From contig NZ_FNFE01000003.1 in assembly GCF_900100335.1 (NCBI RefSeq), positions 372,001 to 436,000 of the forward strand: DNA of 64,000 nucleotides, given 5' to 3'. The DNA comes from Natronorubrum texcoconense (GTDB lineage: Archaea; Halobacteriota; Halobacteria; Halobacteriales; Natrialbaceae). The position numbers were made by a program, and so were the translations under genes. Below the pieces are notes generated by a model. That model made no database searches. It worked only from the letters and a program-made list of their open reading frames with translations, and was not told the origin of the DNA. How positions within the stretch are numbered: position 1 is the stretch's first letter; each line of letters starts with the position of its first letter. This document shows, piece after piece, positions 1-7,937 of the stretch.

Positions 1-267
1 ACGAAGCCCGCGACGCTCGACCTCGGCGGCCGCTTTCACCGCGACCGCATCGAGATTCGGAGCACTCAGGTGAGCACGCTCGATCCGCGACTCTCCGGTC
101 GCTGGTCCCGCGAGCGACGCCACGACCTCACCTGGGAGTGGCTGGAGCGACTCGAGGTCTCGCCGCTGCTCACACACGAACTGCCGCTCGAGGACGCCGG
201 CGAGGCCTACGAACTGCTCGAGGAGCGTCCCGACGAGGCGATTCAGGTGCTGTTGACGTACGACTAG
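1..267 (+). CDS. Zinc-type alcohol dehydrogenase-like protein, C-terminal part (5' end outside window)
   Basis: The reading frame is open from base 1 to a TAG at 265-267, giving 88 residues. The strand order and the ending (a glycine-rich beta strand, then a helix with EDAGEAYELLEERPDEAIQV) fit the C-terminal lobe of medium-chain dehydrogenases, where the last helix before a short beta strand is typically D/EAxxAyxLL. The catalytic and NAD(P)-binding parts lie outside the window, so substrate cannot be judged. It may belong with the PTPS-like/glycosyltransferase/methyltransferase operon at 1533-3981, although two regulator genes lie between. Confidence 0.6.
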   Translation, partial: TKPATLDLGGRFHRDRIEIRSTQVSTLDPRLSGRWSRERRHDLTWEWLERLEVSPLLTHELPLEDAGEAYELLEERPDEAIQVLLTYD

Positions 268-325
268 CCGCGCGTGCGGGCTAAGTAACCCCTGTCGTTA
301 CTACGCTGGGCCGCCTATTCGTCGT

Positions 326-991
326 ATGGCTATCATCGCCGAGATTTCGATTCAGGGCGACGAATTTCTGCTGGGACAGATCATCGCCGAGTATCCCGGT
401 CTGTCGGTCGAAATCGAGCGCGTCGTCCCAGCCGACAAGCGAGTGATGCCGTACATCTGGGGGTACGGAACCGACCTGAAGGAGTTCGAAGCCGCGATGG
501 ACGAGAGCTCGAACGTCAGATCGATCACCGTACTCGACGAGTACGACGACCGAGCACTGTACAAGATCGAGTGGGAGGATCCGGCCGAGCAGCTGATCGC
601 TGGGATCACGGAGACCGACGCGACGATTCTCGAGGCCCACAGCGACGACGAGTGGCTGTTCCGGATCCGGTTCGAAGATCACTCCGGGCTCGCCCAGTTC
701 AACGAGTACTGCCGAACGCACGACATCAGCTACCAACTCACTCGCGTCTCCTCGATGGCAGACGCGAACGCCACCGAGACGGACTTCGGTCTCACCGACG
801 CGCAGTACGAAGCGCTCTCGCTCGCCGTCGAACGCGGCTACTTCAAAGTCCCTCGAGACGTCGAGTACGACGAACTCGCCGCAGAGCTGGACGTCTCGGT
901 GCAGGCGCTCTCCGAGCGAATCCGCCGCGGCGCGGACAAAGTGCTCCACGATGCGTTGACCCAATCCGGTCCGCGAAACGCGCAAAACTGA
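326..991 (+). CDS. Bacterio-opsin activator-type HTH transcriptional regulator
   Basis: 221 residues. The N-terminal ~140 residues resemble the sensory half of haloarchaeal Bat-like regulators (MAIIAEISIQGDEFLLG...). The last ~60 residues form the HTH_10 domain: LTDAQYEALSLAVERGYF, then PRDVEYDELAAELDVSVQA and a recognition helix LSERIRRGADKVL. This is the classic layout of single-domain HTH_10 regulators, which bind DNA near haloarchaeal promoters. The ligand and targets are unknown. The neighbouring dehydrogenase or the downstream PTPS-like operon are plausible targets by position only. Confidence 0.85.
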   Translation: MAIIAEISIQGDEFLLGQIIAEYPGLSVEIERVVPADKRVMPYIWGYGTDLKEFEAAMDESSNVRSITVLDEYDDRALYKIEWEDPAEQLIAGITETDATILEAHSDDEWLFRIRFEDHSGLAQFNEYCRTHDISYQLTRVSSMADANATETDFGLTDAQYEALSLAVERGYFKVPRDVEYDELAAELDVSVQALSERIRRGADKVLHDALTQSGPRNAQN

Positions 992-1073
992 CAGTCAGGA
1001 ATCCCTGAGTACTACATAAAGGGCATGAGCAGCCATGAGTTCATGCTTTGGTAGTCATACTCTAGTCTCTGAT

Positions 1074-1466
1074 ATGGCCGAACAACTTCGTCTCGAACAG
1101 ATTGAAACGCCCGAATTCCTCGACACGTTCTACTCGGTACTGTCGAACGCGATCAGACGGAACGCCCTCCAGTATCTGCTGACCAACCCGAACCCGGTGT
1201 CGGTAGATCGATTAGCACTCGAGCTCGCCGCGATCGAACACGAGGTGCCCGCCGAAGCCGTGACGAGCGAGCACCAACACGATATCCAGATGCTTCTCAC
1301 GCACGTTCACCTCCCGTCGCTCTCCGATGCGGGCGTCGTCGACTGGGATCGAGAGTGTGAACAGGTCACGCTGACGCCGTTGCTGAACCAGCTTTCAGTG
1401 ACTGGTTCGGCGATGAACGGGCTTCCCGAACTGTCGGTTTCGCCCCGGTCGGAGCCGAGTCACTAG
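1074..1466 (+). CDS. DUF7344-like winged-helix protein
   Basis: 130 residues from ATG 1074 (MAEQLRLEQIETPEF). An in-frame ATG at 1035 would add 13 residues, but a TATA-like ACATAAAG at 1013-1020 predicts transcription starting near 1043, which favours 1074. The core FYSVLSNAIRRNALQYLL followed by VSVDRLALELAAIE and a C-terminal LLTHVHLPSLSDAGVVDWD matches the winged-helix layout of the haloarchaeal DUF7344 family: a helix with RR.AL.YL, a wing, and a 'H.hLP.L.dagvv.yd' motif. Probably a small DNA-binding regulator. Targets are unknown. Confidence 0.65.
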   Translation: MAEQLRLEQIETPEFLDTFYSVLSNAIRRNALQYLLTNPNPVSVDRLALELAAIEHEVPAEAVTSEHQHDIQMLLTHVHLPSLSDAGVVDWDRECEQVTLTPLLNQLSVTGSAMNGLPELSVSPRSEPSH

Positions 1467-1502
1467 AGTCGCTCGTTCACTGGCTGCAATGAACGGCGGG
1501 AC

Positions 1503-1508
1503 ATTTAG
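1503..1508 (+). promoter_or_regulatory. TATA-like element of the PTPS-like operon
   Basis: ATTTAG-type box 25-30 nt before the ATG at 1533, the spacing expected for a leaderless haloarchaeal transcript. Confidence 0.45.
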
Positions 1509-1532
1509 CCCCCTGACGCCGTATCGGCGCCC

Positions 1533-1910
1533 ATGTACTCGGTCTCCGTCTCCCGATCCATTATCGCCCAGCATTACCTGACGGTGCCCGAACCGGGTCC
1601 CGAAGGCGACCGTCACTCCCACCAGTTTACGATCGAGGCGACACTCCGCGGTTCGGAACTGAACGAGTACGAATACCTCGTCGACATCGACGACCTCGTC
1701 GACGCGATGGACGCGCTGGCCGCGTTCTACGGCGACCGCACGCTTAACGATCTCCCCGCGTTCGAAGGGGCGAACCCGAGCGCGGAACGATTCGCCCGCG
1801 TCTTCGGCGATCGGCTGCTCGAGCGACTCGAGACCGACGGCGTCTCCGAACTCCGGATCGAGATCGAAGAAGACGACGTGGCCCGCGTGGCCCACGAGCG
1901 CTCGCTCTGA
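1533..1910 (+). CDS. 6-pyruvoyl-tetrahydropterin synthase/QueD-like protein with altered catalytic residues
   Basis: 125 residues, the usual length for the PTPS/QueD fold. Three zinc histidines are visible: H14 (AQHYL) and H28/H30 (RHSHQF). The family's catalytic Cys, four residues before the HxH, is replaced by Glu24, and the protein has no cysteine at all. The 'DH..LN' motif reads GDRTLND, so the catalytic His is Arg69 while Asp68 is kept. A C-terminal Glu (E110 or E112) probably anchors a pterin-like ring. Canonical QueD or PTPS chemistry is therefore unlikely. PTPS-III enzymes also use Glu in place of Cys, so a lyase role is possible. The gene is 2 nt upstream of a glycosyltransferase, itself overlapping a methyltransferase, which suggests a dedicated pathway. 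Confidence 0.75.
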   Translation: MYSVSVSRSIIAQHYLTVPEPGPEGDRHSHQFTIEATLRGSELNEYEYLVDIDDLVDAMDALAAFYGDRTLNDLPAFEGANPSAERFARVFGDRLLERLETDGVSELRIEIEEDDVARVAHERSL

Positions 1911-1912
1911 CG

Positions 1913-3034
1913 ATGGAGGTCGGACTGGTCGTCGAAGGGGATCTCGAGCAAACGTCGGGCGGCTACCGATACGATCGGAAACTCGTCTCGTTTCTCGAGC
2001 GCCGGGGGGACGAGGTCGACGTCCTCTCGCTCCCGGCGCGGTCGGACGACGATCGGGGACTCGAGACGGTTTCCGCACCCTCCAATCCCTCCAGTACCGA
2101 CCGATCGATTCGCGACCGACTGGACCGCCCGTACGACGTCCTCCTGCAGGACGAACTCTGTCACCCGACGTTAGCCGAGCACAATCCACACCTCGAACGA
2201 CCCGGAGCGATCGTTTCGCTCGTCCACCTCCTCCGGACGCCCGACCCGGTAGTGGACGACTCTCGCGTGCGCGAACGCGAAAAACGGTACCTCGAGTCCG
2301 TCGACGCCGCGGTCTGTACCAGTTCGTACACCCGCGATCGGACGACCGACCTCGCGGACGGCGATCTCCCGACGCTCGTTGCCCCGCCGGCAGGGCGGCA
2401 CGAGGGGGTGGCACTGTCCGCCGACGACGTCCGCGAGCGCGCCCGAACCGATCCGTTTCGAATCGCGTTTGTCGGGAACGTCGTCCCGCGAAAAAACGTG
2501 ACGACGCTGCTCGAGGCGCTGGCACGGATCGACGGAGGAAAACACGACTGGCGAGCGACCGTTGTCGGCTCCCTCGAGACCGATCCAACGTACGCTCGAG
2601 CGGTTCGCGAGCGGGCACGCTCGCTCGGCCTCGACGACCGGGTGACGTTCACCGGGAGGATCGAGACGGCCGTCCTCGAGTCGGTCCTCGAGCGCTCGCA
2701 CGCCCTCGCGGTGCCGGCGAGCTACGAGGGGTTCGGGATGGTCTACCTCGAGGCGATGGAGTACGGCGTCGTCCCGATCGCCAGCAGCGTCGGCGGCGCG
2801 AGCGAGTTCGTCGCGGACGGTCGGAACGGGTTCGTCGTCGATCCGACCGATCCGGAGCGACTCGCGGATCGACTCGGCGCGCTCGCGGCCGACCGCGACC
2901 GACTCGCGGCGCTGGGAACCGGAGCGCTCGAGACGGCGACAGTCCATCCAACCTGGAGCGAAACGCTAGGAGCGGTTCGGACGTTTCTCCAACGATGTTG
3001 CGAGGGCGAGTCGACCGGAGGTGACCCGGCGTGA
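1913..3034 (+). CDS. Glycosyltransferase family 4 (GT-B fold)
   Basis: 373 residues. The C-terminal nucleotide-sugar domain is clear: FRIAFVGNVVPRKNVTTLLEAL at about 181-203, then RVTFTGRI, and the E-x7-E motif in YEGFGMVYLEAMEYG with PIASSVGGASEFV and NGFVVDPTDPE. The N-terminal acceptor domain starts MEVGLVVEGDLEQTSGGYRYD. The donor sugar and acceptor cannot be read from sequence. It begins 2 nt after the PTPS-like gene and its stop overlaps the methyltransferase start by 4 nt (GTGA), so the three are almost certainly cotranscribed. Confidence 0.85.
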   Translation: MEVGLVVEGDLEQTSGGYRYDRKLVSFLERRGDEVDVLSLPARSDDDRGLETVSAPSNPSSTDRSIRDRLDRPYDVLLQDELCHPTLAEHNPHLERPGAIVSLVHLLRTPDPVVDDSRVREREKRYLESVDAAVCTSSYTRDRTTDLADGDLPTLVAPPAGRHEGVALSADDVRERARTDPFRIAFVGNVVPRKNVTTLLEALARIDGGKHDWRATVVGSLETDPTYARAVRERARSLGLDDRVTFTGRIETAVLESVLERSHALAVPASYEGFGMVYLEAMEYGVVPIASSVGGASEFVADGRNGFVVDPTDPERLADRLGALAADRDRLAALGTGALETATVHPTWSETLGAVRTFLQRCCEGESTGGDPA

Positions 3035-3981
3035 CCGACTCGATGCAGGCGTATCTCGAGGCCAAACGCTCCGTCGACGACCGCGCGCTGAACCGGCGCG
3101 TTCTCGAGCGGTTCGCCGCAGAACTCTCCGCGCCACCGGAAACGGAACCGGTTCGGATCGTCGAACTCGGCTGCGGCGTCGGCACCATGATCGCCCGCTT
3201 CGTCGAGTGGAATTGCCTGCCAGCGCGGGTCTCCTACCGGGCCGTCGATCGGGACGCAGCGAGTATTCAACGCGCGCGAGAACTGGTTCCCGCGCGGCTC
3301 GAGGCGGCCGGCTATGCGGTCGACTCCCTCGAGTCGGGGGTCGACGAGACGGTCGAAGGCGGCATCCCGAAATCGACCACGCTCGTCGCTCGGCCCGACG
3401 AGACGAGCGACGACGGTAGCAGCAGGCGACTCGAGATCACCCTCGAAGTCGCCGACGCGTTCGGCCTCGAAGACGACGCGAACGCCGTCGTCGCGGCGGC
3501 GCTGCTCGACATCGTCGACCTCGAGGACGCGATACCCGGGATCGCAGACCTCCTCGCGGATGAGGGGCTGTGTTACGCGCCGATCACGTACGACGGAGGA
3601 ACGACGTTCGCGCCACGGGATCGGGTGGACGACCGAATCGAAGCGCAGTACCACCACCACATGGACGAGGTTCGGGACGACGGGAGCAGTCGGGCCGGGA
3701 GCGAACTCCTCGCGGTGCTCCCCCAACAGGGGTGGAACGTCCTCGCCGGCGGCGGCTCGGACTGGGTCGTCCGACCGACCGATGGCGAGTATCCCGACGA
3801 CGAGGCCGCGGTCGTCGCTCGGGTTCTCGAGACGATGGCCGACTCACTCGAGGCGGTGCCGTCACCCGAACTCGGCGCCGACGCTCGTCGGCGATGGTTC
3901 GCCCGTCGGTGGCGCGAACTCGAGGCCGGCGAACTCGTCTACGTCGCGCACAATCTCGACGTGCTGGCGCGCGTTCCGTAA
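3031..3981 (+). CDS. Class I SAM-dependent methyltransferase
   Basis: 316 residues from GTG 3031, which overlaps the upstream stop by 4 nt. An ATG at 3043 is an alternative start. Motif I is VRIVELGCGVGTMIARF at about 46-62, followed by the acidic strand YRAVDRD. A long acidic insertion follows (about 85-145). Later segments include AAALLDIVDLEDAIPGIADLL and a His-rich YHHHMDEV. The C-terminal region, ending YVAHNLDVLARVP, is not one I recognise. The context (PTPS-like protein plus GT4) suggests it methylates a glycosylated small molecule, which is inference only. Confidence 0.75.
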   Translation: MTDSMQAYLEAKRSVDDRALNRRVLERFAAELSAPPETEPVRIVELGCGVGTMIARFVEWNCLPARVSYRAVDRDAASIQRARELVPARLEAAGYAVDSLESGVDETVEGGIPKSTTLVARPDETSDDGSSRRLEITLEVADAFGLEDDANAVVAAALLDIVDLEDAIPGIADLLADEGLCYAPITYDGGTTFAPRDRVDDRIEAQYHHHMDEVRDDGSSRAGSELLAVLPQQGWNVLAGGGSDWVVRPTDGEYPDDEAAVVARVLETMADSLEAVPSPELGADARRRWFARRWRELEAGELVYVAHNLDVLARVP

Positions 3982-4059
3982 CTGTCTCTCGACGGCCCGG
4001 CGGCTCTCGAGCGCTGGGTTCGAAAAAGGGGTCTCGTCCGGCGTCGACGTTCGAACCGA

Positions 4060-4548
4060 TTATGCGTCGGCTTCTGCAGCAAGCACGTCGTCGTACTCGC
4101 CACCGTCGACCTTCTCTTTGAACTCTCGAGCGTCGTCGCCTTCGATGGTGACGCCCATCGAGGCGCAGGTGCCGACGACTTCCTTCGCGGCGTTGATCGT
4201 GTCGTACGCGAGCAGGTCGGGGTGTTTCTGCTCGGCGATCTTCTTGACCTGTTCGACCGAGAGGTCGGCGACGAAGTCCTTCTGGGGTTCGCCGCTCCCG
4301 GTGTCGAATCCGGCTTCGTCCTTGACGAGCGCCGCCGTCGGTGGGACACCGACGTCGATTTCGAACGAGCCGTCGTCGTCGTAATCGACGGTGACGGGCA
4401 CTTCCGTGCCGTCGAACGCTGCCGTCTGGTCGTTGATCTGCTGTACGACTGCCTGCACGTCGACGGGAGTCGGTCCGAGCTCGGGACCGAGCGGTGGGCC
4501 AGGGTTGGCCTGGCCACCCGGAACGAGCACTTCGATGGTTCCAGCCAT
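4060..4548 (-). CDS. rpl11: Large-subunit ribosomal protein uL11
   Basis: 162 residues from the ATG at 4548 (MAGTIEVLVPGGQANPGPPL). The frame is open further upstream, but the MAGTIEVLV start matches archaeal L11. The N-terminal domain with GGQANPGPPLGPELGPTPVD is the conserved factor-binding region; the C-terminal rRNA-binding domain includes LLAYDTINAAKEVVGTCASMG. It binds the GTPase-centre rRNA together with L10/L12. L1, L10 and L12 are not adjacent here, so L11 stands alone. Confidence 0.97.
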   Translation of the reverse strand: MAGTIEVLVPGGQANPGPPLGPELGPTPVDVQAVVQQINDQTAAFDGTEVPVTVDYDDDGSFEIDVGVPPTAALVKDEAGFDTGSGEPQKDFVADLSVEQVKKIAEQKHPDLLAYDTINAAKEVVGTCASMGVTIEGDDAREFKEKVDGGEYDDVLAAEADA

Positions 4549-4677
4549 ACCCATGGAAACCCGTGCGCGAGTTTTAAGGGTTGCTAATTCGCCCAATCAG
4601 GGCCTGTCACTGACTACCGTGCGTTCATCGGTAGCCGTGACGGTTGCTCTACGCACCGGGGCGTCACCGTCGCTCCG

Positions 4678-4980
4678 CTACTCGACGGCTTCTGCCCGCC
4701 ACGACGCGAACGAGTCGAGGACGTGACTCTCGTCGAAGCGCTCGATACAGGGGACGTCGTAGGGATGGATCTCCTCGAGTCGGTCGACGAGGTCGTCGTA
4801 GGCGTCGTCGGTGGTCTTCGCGAGCAGGACGACCTCGTCGTCGCGGTGAATCTCGTCCTCCCAGCGGTAGGTCGACGTCGTCGACAGTTGGTTGACGCAG
4901 GCCGCGAGTCGCTCTTCGACCAGCCGTTCGGCGATCTCGTCGGCGTCGGACGGCGGCGCGGTGATGTAGACGGTCGGCAT
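4678..4980 (-). CDS. cutA: Divalent-cation tolerance protein CutA
   Basis: 100 residues, the full CutA1 length. Typical signatures are PTVYITAPPSDADEIAERLVEERLAACVNQL, STYRWEDEIHRDDEVVLLAKT and IHPYDVPCI. CutA forms trimers with a PII-like fold; its physiological role in archaea is not settled. A CAAAAAG stretch at 5004-5010 on the plus strand (CTTTTTG as read for the gene), 24-30 nt upstream, is a likely TATA element. Confidence 0.93.
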   Translation of the reverse strand: MPTVYITAPPSDADEIAERLVEERLAACVNQLSTTSTYRWEDEIHRDDEVVLLAKTTDDAYDDLVDRLEEIHPYDVPCIERFDESHVLDSFASWRAEAVE

Positions 4981-5088
4981 GGCTGGAGGTTAGGTAGACA
5001 GCACAAAAAGCGCCGCGCACGTCGCTCGAGCGCGGCACGAGAGCGGATCGTCGCCAATCGAGGCGACGATTGGTACCGAACCGGTTGG

Positions 5089-5280
5089 TTAGCTTCTGTT
5101 CTCGACGACCGGATTGAACGTCCCGTTGATATCCCACTCGTGGAGACAGTGGGGGTTTCCGACTTGCTTTTCGCCGTCCTCGCGGACGAGTTGCCAGGCG
5201 TCGACGTTCGTATCCCAGTGTTCTGCTCGACCGCACCGTTCGCAGACGCGGGCCGTTGGCGTCCGTACGTGTAGGCTCAT
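5089..5280 (-). CDS. Small zinc-finger protein, HEWDINGTFNPV type
   Basis: 63 residues from ATG 5280. It has CERCG (C13, C16) near the N-terminus and a second metal-ligand cluster PHCLHEWDINGTFNPV (H44, C45, H47) near the C-terminus, so one zinc site is likely. Haloarchaea carry many such 50-70 residue zinc-finger proteins, mostly of unknown function. The frame continues upstream, but a GATTATG box about 28-36 nt before this ATG supports the short form. Confidence 0.7.
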   Translation of the reverse strand: MSLHVRTPTARVCERCGRAEHWDTNVDAWQLVREDGEKQVGNPHCLHEWDINGTFNPVVENRS

Positions 5281-5411
5281 TACCGCACTGTGAGAACCAC
5301 ACACACATAATCTTGTTCCCCGCCGGCAAGTGCTGCCGTCCGGCGATTGTGACTGTCTTCTCGTCGGACAGATCGATCTCTCGAGTGAATAGTCGACCAC
5401 GAAATGGCGAG

Positions 5412-5445
5412 AGAAAACGGCGTGACGCAGAAAACGGCGTGACGC
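5412..5445. repeat. Perfect 17-bp tandem duplication downstream of pckA
   Basis: The unit AGAAAACGGCGTGACGC occurs twice back to back (5412-5428 and 5429-5445), just after the pckA stop codon. Probably replication slippage with no assigned role. Confidence 0.8.
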
Positions 5446-5453
5446 GGGGGCGA

Positions 5454-6965
5454 TCAGTAGACGGCGTCTTTGATCTCCTCGCGCAGTTCGTCGAACTGCT
5501 CGAGATAGGCGCGTCGGTCGGCCCGCAGATCGGCGACCGCCTCGTCGTAGTCCTCGACGTGGTCGGGGACGTAGTAGTCCTCGATCTCGAGGCCAGGAAC
5601 GCTGTCGGGGATCGTTAGACCCGTTCGATCGTCGTCGGCCCACTCGATCGTCCCGCGTGCGGTCTCAGTGAGAATCGTCACGGATTCTTCGACGCCGACG
5701 TCCGCGGACTTCGCGCCGAGATAGCCCGTGTTGATCACGTAACACTCGGCCTCGAGTTCGTCGATCAGGTCCCGGAAGATGTTCCCCTCTTCGCCCTCGG
5801 GGCCCATGATGAACGGGTTCGTGCCGACGACGCGGATCGACTCGCCCGCGCGAGAGGGATCGCCCGCGCTGGTTTCGATCGACTCGCCGAGCATGAAGGC
5901 GACGGCGGCCTGCTCGTCGGTGAGCTTCGCGACCGGCGGCATCAGCGGATTCCGAGTGATGAAGAAGACTTGATCCATCCGATCGAGGTCGATGTCTTCG
6001 GCCGCGCTTTCGAGGTGCTCGCGCTGGACGATCGCCCGGGAGTTCGCGGTGTAGCGGTCCTCGTCGAAGTGGACGGTGCCGTCGTCGTCGACGGCGACGT
6101 TCTCGAGGATCGCGTCTTCGTCCGTCGCGGCTTCGTAGAGTTCGGGCTGTTCGTCCTCGTCGAGACCGATGGTCTTGATGAACAGTCCCTCACCCTCGCT
6201 GCCGGGGACGGAGCCGTCGGGGAGGATGCCACAGACGTCGTCCTGGAGCATGGCGGCGTCCTCGTCGTCCTCGAGCCAGCAGCCGTGGGAGGTCAGGGTC
6301 GATTTCCCGGTCGCCGAGAGCCCCATGAACACCTGGCCGACGGTTTGCAGTTCGCCGTCGTCGTCGCGAACGCGGACGCGCTTGCTGCCCGCGTGGAGCC
6401 CGAGTCCGCCCTGCTCTTTGATGCGGTACATGAACAGGCGGAGGAACGACTTCTTGGCTTCGCCGGTGTAGTCGCTGCCGAGGACGACCGTCACGTTCTC
6501 GTCGGGGAGTACGCGGATCGCCGTCTGGTCATAGTCGGGATCCTGTACCGTGTAGAGATCGGGTTCGCGACCGTCGGTCGGCTCGAACAGGTTCGCCCAC
6601 GCGAGGGCGATGCGGGCGTGTTCGACGGGAACGAAGAGGCGACAACAGTACGTCGCTTCGGCGTGGCGACCCATGAGGCGATCGACACAGAGCATCTCGC
6701 GGTCGCCGGCGCGGTCGATCGCGTCGCCGATCAGGTCGTGATCGTCGTCGTCGAACTCGTGGTCGACGGTGTTTTTCGTCCGATCTGAACTTCGCGATCG
6801 ATACTCGCTGACGTACGACGGGGAACCGAATTCGGTCGTCGTCTCGTCGTCGGCCGCGAGTTCACGAAGCTCCGCAAGCGTTGGGTTGTACCGGACGTTC
6901 GACGCTGTCGTCGGGTCGGGAAGCTGTCGGGCCAGCGGACGTGACTCCGCCCCGGTTTCGGACAT
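5454..6965 (-). CDS. pckA: Phosphoenolpyruvate carboxykinase (ATP)
   Basis: 503 residues. It converts oxaloacetate plus ATP to PEP, CO2 and ADP in gluconeogenesis. The P-loop GLSATGKST lies at about 215-223, preceded by LGLHAGSKR, with the ATP-type signature around YVINTGYLGAKSADVGVEES. The N-terminus carries an acidic extension (ADDETTTEF). Start at ATG 6965, with a TTTATA box at 6992-6997 just upstream, fits a leaderless mRNA. Confidence 0.93.
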   Translation of the reverse strand: MSETGAESRPLARQLPDPTTASNVRYNPTLAELRELAADDETTTEFGSPSYVSEYRSRSSDRTKNTVDHEFDDDDHDLIGDAIDRAGDREMLCVDRLMGRHAEATYCCRLFVPVEHARIALAWANLFEPTDGREPDLYTVQDPDYDQTAIRVLPDENVTVVLGSDYTGEAKKSFLRLFMYRIKEQGGLGLHAGSKRVRVRDDDGELQTVGQVFMGLSATGKSTLTSHGCWLEDDEDAAMLQDDVCGILPDGSVPGSEGEGLFIKTIGLDEDEQPELYEAATDEDAILENVAVDDDGTVHFDEDRYTANSRAIVQREHLESAAEDIDLDRMDQVFFITRNPLMPPVAKLTDEQAAVAFMLGESIETSAGDPSRAGESIRVVGTNPFIMGPEGEEGNIFRDLIDELEAECYVINTGYLGAKSADVGVEESVTILTETARGTIEWADDDRTGLTIPDSVPGLEIEDYYVPDHVEDYDEAVADLRADRRAYLEQFDELREEIKDAVY

Positions 6966-7335
6966 ATACGTAACCCACCAACAGCACGATGTATAAACAT
7001 GGAGGATTTTGACCGGTGTGTGTCACATCCTACCCACCGACTACCTGTCGTATGGCTGTTCATACCCGCCAGCGGGCCGTTCGTAACCGGTTCGTTATGC
7101 GGAACAGTATTATTTGGAATCCGATAGATGTGAGAATATACTCGAGTCAGAAATAATTCTAATCGTCCGGCAGCGGTTCGAGAGAATCGGCCCGAACTCG
7201 CGACTGGTAACGCCGAGAACTTCCGACTGATCGCGCGACACTGACGTCCGTTCGATGCCGTCAGTCGATACGCGCAGCGTCACCCGTGATCGGCGACAGA
7301 TACCGATCGTATCGGTCGACGCGAGAAGGTGTGGA
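6966..7335. other. Intergenic region between halocyanin and pckA
   Basis: 370 bp with no convincing gene. It holds the pckA promoter at its left edge and an AT-richer patch near 7100-7160. Both flanking genes are on the minus strand, so the halocyanin terminator should be here, but I see no clear T-tract or hairpin. Confidence 0.6.
6992..6997 (-). promoter_or_regulatory. TATA box of pckA
   Basis: TTTATA on the minus strand, 27-32 nt before the pckA ATG. Confidence 0.6.
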
Positions 7336-7776
7336 TTACTCTGAAACGATGACCGTCCCGATCATGCCGCCGTGTACGTGGGGTTCGCAGATGTAGCCGT
7401 ACTCGCCGGGCACCTCGAAGGTGTGTTCGTACGTCTCTCGAATTTCGATCTTGCCGCCCTCCTCTTCGTGCCAGGCGTCGACCGCGGTCTGTTGGTCCTC
7501 GTAGCCGCCGCTCGCGAAGTACTCGGCGTCCTCCGGGATGCTGTTGTCGAGGGCGGTCACGGTGTGACGGGCGTCGCTGGTGTTCTTCCAGACGACGGTC
7601 TCTCCGACGGTCGCTTCGTACTCCTCCGGAACGAACTCGTTTCTGGTCATTCCGATATCGCAGTCGTCGCCGCCACAGAGTTCGTCGTCGCCGAAGGCGC
7701 TCAGAACCGTCGAACAGCCCGCCAGACTGACGGAGACCGAAGAGCCGACGAGGGCAAGGTACGCGCGCCTGTTCAT
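7336..7776 (-). CDS. Halocyanin-type blue copper lipoprotein
   Basis: 146 residues from ATG 7776 (MNRRAYLALVGSS). A Tat-like signal with lipobox LAGC (Cys21) indicates a membrane-anchored external lipoprotein. The cupredoxin domain has type-1 copper ligands His71 (DARHTV), Cys130, His133 and Met138 (CEPHVHGGM), with plastocyanin spacing (C+3 His, C+8 Met). Likely a one-electron carrier. An unusual extra segment, DNSIPEDAEYFASGGYEDQQ, sits between the first His and the Cys loop. A TTATAT box at 7798-7803, about 25 nt upstream, supports this start over the longer frame. Confidence 0.92.
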   Translation of the reverse strand: MNRRAYLALVGSSVSVSLAGCSTVLSAFGDDELCGGDDCDIGMTRNEFVPEEYEATVGETVVWKNTSDARHTVTALDNSIPEDAEYFASGGYEDQQTAVDAWHEEEGGKIEIRETYEHTFEVPGEYGYICEPHVHGGMIGTVIVSE

Positions 7777-7797
7777 ACGAACGCTTGGGATAGTTGC

Positions 7798-7803
7798 GAT
7801 ATA
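7798..7803 (-). promoter_or_regulatory. TATA box of the halocyanin gene
   Basis: TTATAT on the minus strand, 22-27 nt before the ATG at 7776. Confidence 0.55.
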
Positions 7804-7937
7804 ACGGCCCCGGTTCATTCTTCGAAAGTGGGACTGGTCGAGCAGCCCGCCTCCGTCCTCGGCGTCGAGGACCACCGCTTGATCCGTCCGTGTCGAAACA
7901 AAAACACGTAAGGTGGCTGCCCATCGATTCCGCGAGT

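Noticed and set aside
7794-7937. 48-codon upstream extension of the archaetidylserine synthase
   Set aside because: It is arginine/proline-rich, overlaps the halocyanin promoter and lacks similarity to the family. ATG 7938 gives the expected hydrophobic start.
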